From Clostridium_AW malenominatum (lineage in GTDB: Bacteria; Bacillota; Clostridia; Clostridiales; Clostridiaceae), in the NCBI RefSeq assembly GCF_039521365.1, contig NZ_BAAACF010000001.1:186001-250000 (forward strand): a DNA stretch of 64,000 nt, given 5' to 3'. The notes below the pieces were generated by a model that had not been told where the DNA came from, made no database searches, and was given only the letters and a program-made list of their open reading frames with translations. Positions 61,309 to 64,000 of the stretch are shown piece by piece. Both the position numbers and the translations under genes were made by a program. The first letter of the stretch is position 1; each line of letters begins with the position of its first letter.

Positions 61309-61773
61309 ATGGGATTTTTTAAAGCAGAAGATACTATAGGTGGACAAGAGGCAAGAGGTTACATTACCATAGAAGGGCGTAACGAAGAGCTCTTTTATGC
61401 TAAGAAAATAGAAGCTAAGGTAGAGAAGCAAAAGTCAGAAATAAAAACACTTGGTAAAAGAGGAACACAAAATAGAGCCATAGGGTGGAAAGGGACAGGA
61501 ACACTTACAGTGTATTATGCTACATCTTTATTTAGAGAGCTTATGCTTAAATATATGAAAGAGGGTAAGGATGTTTATTTTGATATTACTGTAATTAATG
61601 AAGACCCAACAAGTAGCTTAGGTAGACAAACGGTTGTACTAAAAAACTGTAACCTAGATGAAGTGAGCATGGCTGCTTTTGATGTGGATAGTGAAGTCTT
61701 AGAGGAAGAGATGGCCTTCACTTTTGAAGATGTGGATTTATTAAATAAATTTAATAAACCAATATTAGGATAA
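61309..61773 (+). CDS. Phage tail tube protein
   Basis: A 154-residue XkdM-type tube protein: 'TIGGQEARGYITIEGRNEELFYAKKIEAKVEKQKSEIKTLGKR', 'GTGTLTVYYATSLFRELMLKYMKEGKDVYFDITVINEDPTSS' and a C-terminal 'EEEMAFTFEDVDLL'. It builds the inner tube inside the sheath. It starts 3 bases after the sheath stop. Confidence 0.94.
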   Translation: MGFFKAEDTIGGQEARGYITIEGRNEELFYAKKIEAKVEKQKSEIKTLGKRGTQNRAIGWKGTGTLTVYYATSLFRELMLKYMKEGKDVYFDITVINEDPTSSLGRQTVVLKNCNLDEVSMAAFDVDSEVLEEEMAFTFEDVDLLNKFNKPILG

Positions 61774-61789
61774 TAGGAGGAATATATAA

Positions 61790-62200
61790 ATGGATTTTAA
61801 AGATTTTTTAATGGATGAGTTTGAAGATGTGGAACCTATAGAGAGAATTATAAAAATGGGTGGTAGGGAAAAGAAAATGAAATTTAAGCCTATATCAGCA
61901 GCACTAGGAGATGAACTTAGAAAAAAGTGCAGAAAAGTAGATTTTTATAAAGGGCAAAAGGTTATAGAAACTAATCAAGATAAGTATATTGCTAACTTAA
62001 TAATAGAAACCACCATGCATCCTGATTTGAAAAATGCAGAACTTCAAACTGCATGGGGAGTTAAAGGGGCAGAGGAATTATTAACTTCTATGAAAGCTAA
62101 GATGAATGATGGAGAATATGCAGAATGGTCAAGCATAGTTAGCCAGATAAACGGATATGATAAAAGTATGCAGGAGTTAGTTGAAGAAGCAAAAAACTAA
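61790..62200 (+). CDS. Phage tail assembly chaperone (XkdN-like), zero-frame product
   Basis: A 136-residue protein of the XkdN type ('KDFLMDEFEDVEPIERIIKMGGREKKMKFKPISA', 'LIIETTMHPDLKNAELQTAWGVKGAEELLTSM'). It is the G-like form of the tail chaperone. The last sense codons AAA AAC sit in the slippery site A AAA AAC (62191-62197) directly before TAA. A -1 slip there gives a 201-residue product (see 62197-62394). It helps load the tube onto the tape measure. Confidence 0.93.
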   Translation: MDFKDFLMDEFEDVEPIERIIKMGGREKKMKFKPISAALGDELRKKCRKVDFYKGQKVIETNQDKYIANLIIETTMHPDLKNAELQTAWGVKGAEELLTSMKAKMNDGEYAEWSSIVSQINGYDKSMQELVEEAKN

Positions 62201-62245
62201 TAAAGGAGGGCGACAGTGAGGCAAGCTATGCACACTATGCCCTCC
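62191..62245 (+). promoter_or_regulatory. Programmed -1 ribosomal frameshift signal
   Basis: The slippery heptamer A AAA AAC (62191-62197, read in frame) abuts the TAA stop. After a 7-base spacer comes a stem-loop: GGAGGGC (62205-62211) with GCCCTCC (62239-62245), extended inside by AGTG/CACT (62215-62218 with 62233-62236) and GCA/TGC. The heptamer, spacer and stem all fit known -1 signals. Confidence 0.88.
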
Positions 62246-62394
62246 ATAAGTTTAAAATTAGACCTGGAGTATTAATGGGTAAATCTCCTTTAGACACAAT
62301 AGATAGAAAAGAAAGAGCTTATATTTATGCTAGCATAGACCTCCATATAGAAAGTGAAAAGAAGGCTATGAATAAATCCAAAAAGAAAAGATAG
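62197..62394 (+). CDS. Frameshift extension of the tail assembly chaperone (-1 frame)
   Basis: The -1 frame from CTA 62197 is open for 65 codons to TAG 62392-62394 (LIKEGDSEASYAHYALHKFK ... KSKKKR). It has no start codon or ribosome binding site of its own where one would be needed, and it has a protein-like composition. It is made as a fusion to the 136-residue chaperone, as gpG-gpGT is in lambda-like tails. The T part is thought to bind the tube subunit while G coats the tape measure. Confidence 0.82.
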   Translation, partial: LIKEGDSEASYAHYALHKFKIRPGVLMGKSPLDTIDRKERAYIYASIDLHIESEKKAMNKSKKKR

Positions 62395-62405
62395 TTACTA
62401 AAGCG

Positions 62406-62434
62406 TAGACTCTTAAATGTTATATTGGTATAAT
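62406..62434 (+). promoter_or_regulatory. Promoter of the inserted secreted-protein gene
   Basis: TAGACT (62406-62411), 17-base spacer, TATAAT (62429-62434), just before the ribosome binding site AAGGGGGAA. It lies inside the tail operon, which suggests independent expression of the next gene. Confidence 0.7.
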
Positions 62435-62458
62435 ATAGTATATAAGGGGGAATTTATA

Positions 62459-63541
62459 ATGAAAGTAAAAATGAGAAAAATATTAGTTCTTTTAATCATC
62501 ACTATTTTTACCATTACACCAACTTCTGTATTTGCTAGTACCAATAAAAAAAATATAAAGGTAGTATTTAACAAAGCTAACATTAAAGTTGATGGAGTTA
62601 GTTTTAATGGCAACAGAATGGTGTACAACAATAAAATATATCTACCAGTTGAAAGTATTGCTAAACTATTTAATATGAATATTTATCACTATAAAGAAAA
62701 AAAGACAATATATATAGGTCAAGTACCTGCAGGAGAGGTTCCTAAAAATGTTGTTGATTCTTGGAAAAATGTGAAACAGCCAGATAAAAATAAAAAAGAA
62801 ACACTAATTTCAAAAGAATTGACCACTATTAATGGAGTATTTAATAGCGTCAATGTTAAAATTCATGGGGAAAAAATCAACACGGAAAATATCCTTTACA
62901 ACAATAATATTTTCATATCATTACAAGAAGTATGCGAAATATTGGAAACTAGTTACAATTATTATAAACCAACTTCAACAACATATGTAGGAATGATTCC
63001 TCAGAATGAAGTTCCATACGATGTGTATAAAGAATGGTTTTCCGATAAAACAGAGGAATTATACTCAGAACCAGCAACAGGAGAAATGGTAGGATGGCAA
63101 AAACTTATAGGGCACGAATATGAGAGTATCGCTGAGATTTACTATAAATTTGATGAAAGTTTTTTAGAAGTAAGGGTAAATGATATAAGGAAGATTGATT
63201 TAAATAGGATTGTAGAATGGACAAATGATGATGGAATAAAAATACGTAATACTGTAGGAGATATATATAGAATGCTTTCTAAATTTGGCCCATATACAAC
63301 AGAAAGATTTAGAAGTAAATTTGGCAAAGTTTATGAGGATTGGATACTGGTGAATAGCATAAGCGCTGAAAACATAGTAGCTGACTATCTAGAAGAAACA
63401 GGGCAAATTAAAGAAGAAAACAATATAACCCTAACTCCAGATGCTGAATTTAAAGTTATAGAACCTGAGAAAAAGAGCCCTAGTGCTGAAGAAATAATAA
63501 GAAATATAGAAAATTCTATGAAAAACATAAAGAATAAATGA
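62459..63541 (+). CDS. Secreted protein with copper-amine-oxidase-N (stalk) domains
   Basis: A 360-residue protein with a signal peptide (MKVKMRKILVLLIITIFTITPTSVFAS). Two related repeats follow: NIKVVFNKANIKVDGVSFNGNRMVYNNKIYLPVESIAKLF ... IYIGQVPAGEVP and FNSVNVKIHGEKINTENILYNNNIFISLQEVCEIL ... YVGMIPQNEVP. They are of the copper-amine-oxidase N-terminal (stalk) type, a wall- or surface-binding module. The C-terminal 150 residues match nothing I know. It is not a tail gene; with its own promoter and terminator it is a moron. Confidence 0.85.
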   Translation: MKVKMRKILVLLIITIFTITPTSVFASTNKKNIKVVFNKANIKVDGVSFNGNRMVYNNKIYLPVESIAKLFNMNIYHYKEKKTIYIGQVPAGEVPKNVVDSWKNVKQPDKNKKETLISKELTTINGVFNSVNVKIHGEKINTENILYNNNIFISLQEVCEILETSYNYYKPTSTTYVGMIPQNEVPYDVYKEWFSDKTEELYSEPATGEMVGWQKLIGHEYESIAEIYYKFDESFLEVRVNDIRKIDLNRIVEWTNDDGIKIRNTVGDIYRMLSKFGPYTTERFRSKFGKVYEDWILVNSISAENIVADYLEETGQIKEENNITLTPDAEFKVIEPEKKSPSAEEIIRNIENSMKNIKNK

Positions 63542-63575
63542 GAATATGAATTTTAAATTAAAAAAGTAACTTAGT

Positions 63576-63612
63576 AATAAAAACACTTACATTTTGTAGG
63601 TGTTTTTATTAT
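63576..63612 (+). terminator. Terminator after the inserted gene
   Basis: A 16-bp stem with one G-U pair (63576-63591 with 63595-63610) and a T-rich 3' arm. It would limit readthrough into the tape measure gene unless late transcription passes it. Confidence 0.8.
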
Positions 63613-64000
63613 GTATAAAAGTGAGGTGATAATTATAGATGCGGTATTGACAAATTTAAGAATGTTTGAACAAATTACAACACCCTTATACCAAATGACA
63701 AGAGCAGCGGAGATTACAGTATTAGCTATAGATGATGTGAGTAATAGTTTAAATAAGGGGACAGATTCATCTAATGGATTAGCGAGCAAGATTAAAGGCT
63801 TGATAACTAATCTTCTAGGATTTGAAAATATAAAAAAGGGACTAGATGCAACAATAGGTGGAGCTGCTAGATTAGAACAAGAAATTATTAATATGGGCAA
63901 TGCATTAGGTAACAAAGATGCTGGAAAGGCTTTATTTTTAAATTTAAATAAATATGCTAATGAAAGTGCATATAGCATAGAAGAACTTAGTGGGATAACA
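63611..64000 (+). CDS. Phage tail tape measure protein, N-terminal part
   Basis: The frame is open from ATG 63611 to the window end (130 codons). The sequence (LTNLRMFEQITTPLYQMTRAAEITVLAI ... EIINMGNALGNKDAGKALFLNLNKYANESAYSIEELSG) has the Ala/Leu/Asn-rich helical pattern of tape measure proteins and the expected place after the chaperone. The true start is uncertain: GAGGTGAT (63623-63630) lies inside the frame and is followed by ATT/ATA rather than ATG. Confidence 0.82.
   Translation, partial: MYKSEVIIIDAVLTNLRMFEQITTPLYQMTRAAEITVLAIDDVSNSLNKGTDSSNGLASKIKGLITNLLGFENIKKGLDATIGGAARLEQEIINMGNALGNKDAGKALFLNLNKYANESAYSIEELSGIT

Noticed and set aside
62215..62275. GTG at 62216 behind GGAGGGC as the start of a separate gene after the chaperone.
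   Set aside because: That frame stops after 19 codons. The purine-rich sequence is better explained as the 5' arm of the frameshift-stimulating stem.
57976..64000. A complete prophage.
   Set aside because: No integrase, replication, terminase, portal or capsid gene is visible, and the tail genes follow the activator directly.

Overview
The base composition (AT-rich), AGGAGG-type ribosome binding sites, frequent TTG/GTG starts, strict-anaerobe enzymes (flavodiiron protein, reverse rubrerythrin, butanol-type alcohol dehydrogenase, sigma-54 activator) and a PBSX/diffocin-type tail locus all point to a Clostridium-like member of the Bacillota. This is inferred from gene content; no rRNA or marker gene is present to fix the species.

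Layout. 1-4.2 kb: the 3' end of a YheO-type regulator, then a leftward set of response regulator, sensor kinase and membrane-anchored propeller protein. 4.3-12.7 kb: small housekeeping and accessory genes (YwbE, DUF2156, GNAT, hemerythrin-like, flavodiiron protein, alcohol dehydrogenase, XRE regulator, HD hydrolase, papain-fold surface protein). 12.8-22.3 kb: a sigma-54 activator followed by a near-consensus -24/-12 promoter and an operon of C-S lyase, AbgT-type transporter, M24 peptidase, CoA-disulfide-reductase/rhodanese and a chemoreceptor; this reads as uptake and breakdown of a sulfur-containing peptide or conjugate. 25.6-33.4 kb: two ArsR-headed arsenic operons (arsR-arsP-thioredoxin-DUF2703 and arsR-arsD-arsA-CoA-disulfide reductase-acr3) with matching operators. 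33.6-37.4 kb: a diguanylate cyclase / EAL pair, reverse rubrerythrin and a DUF1540 protein. 37.5-43.8 kb: a GlpP-controlled glycerol operon (glpP, glpF, glpK, a GlpA-like dehydrogenase and two partner proteins). 43.9-49.7 kb: an ABC exporter with a very long coiled-coil FtsX-type permease, a PadR/HAAS pair and ykuS.

The accessory part begins at 49.7 kb. An 82-bp exact direct repeat brackets 3.9 kb holding a secreted tandem-repeat protein and three tandem copies of an unrecognised gene, the middle one broken by one extra A in a poly-A run. Next come short genes on the minus strand, including a 28-residue peptide gene with its own consensus promoter and terminators, then a chromate-transporter/LysR operon.

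From 57.4 kb to the window end is a phage-tail-like (tailocin) locus: ImmA/ImmR-type control genes, a sigma-region-4 activator, tail terminator, sheath, tube, tail assembly chaperone and tape measure, with no head genes between the regulator and the tail. The chaperone gene ends in a textbook -1 frameshift site (A AAA AAC, stop, 7-nt spacer, GC-rich stem-loop) that would add 65 residues. A secreted protein with its own promoter and terminator is inserted as a moron before the tape measure.
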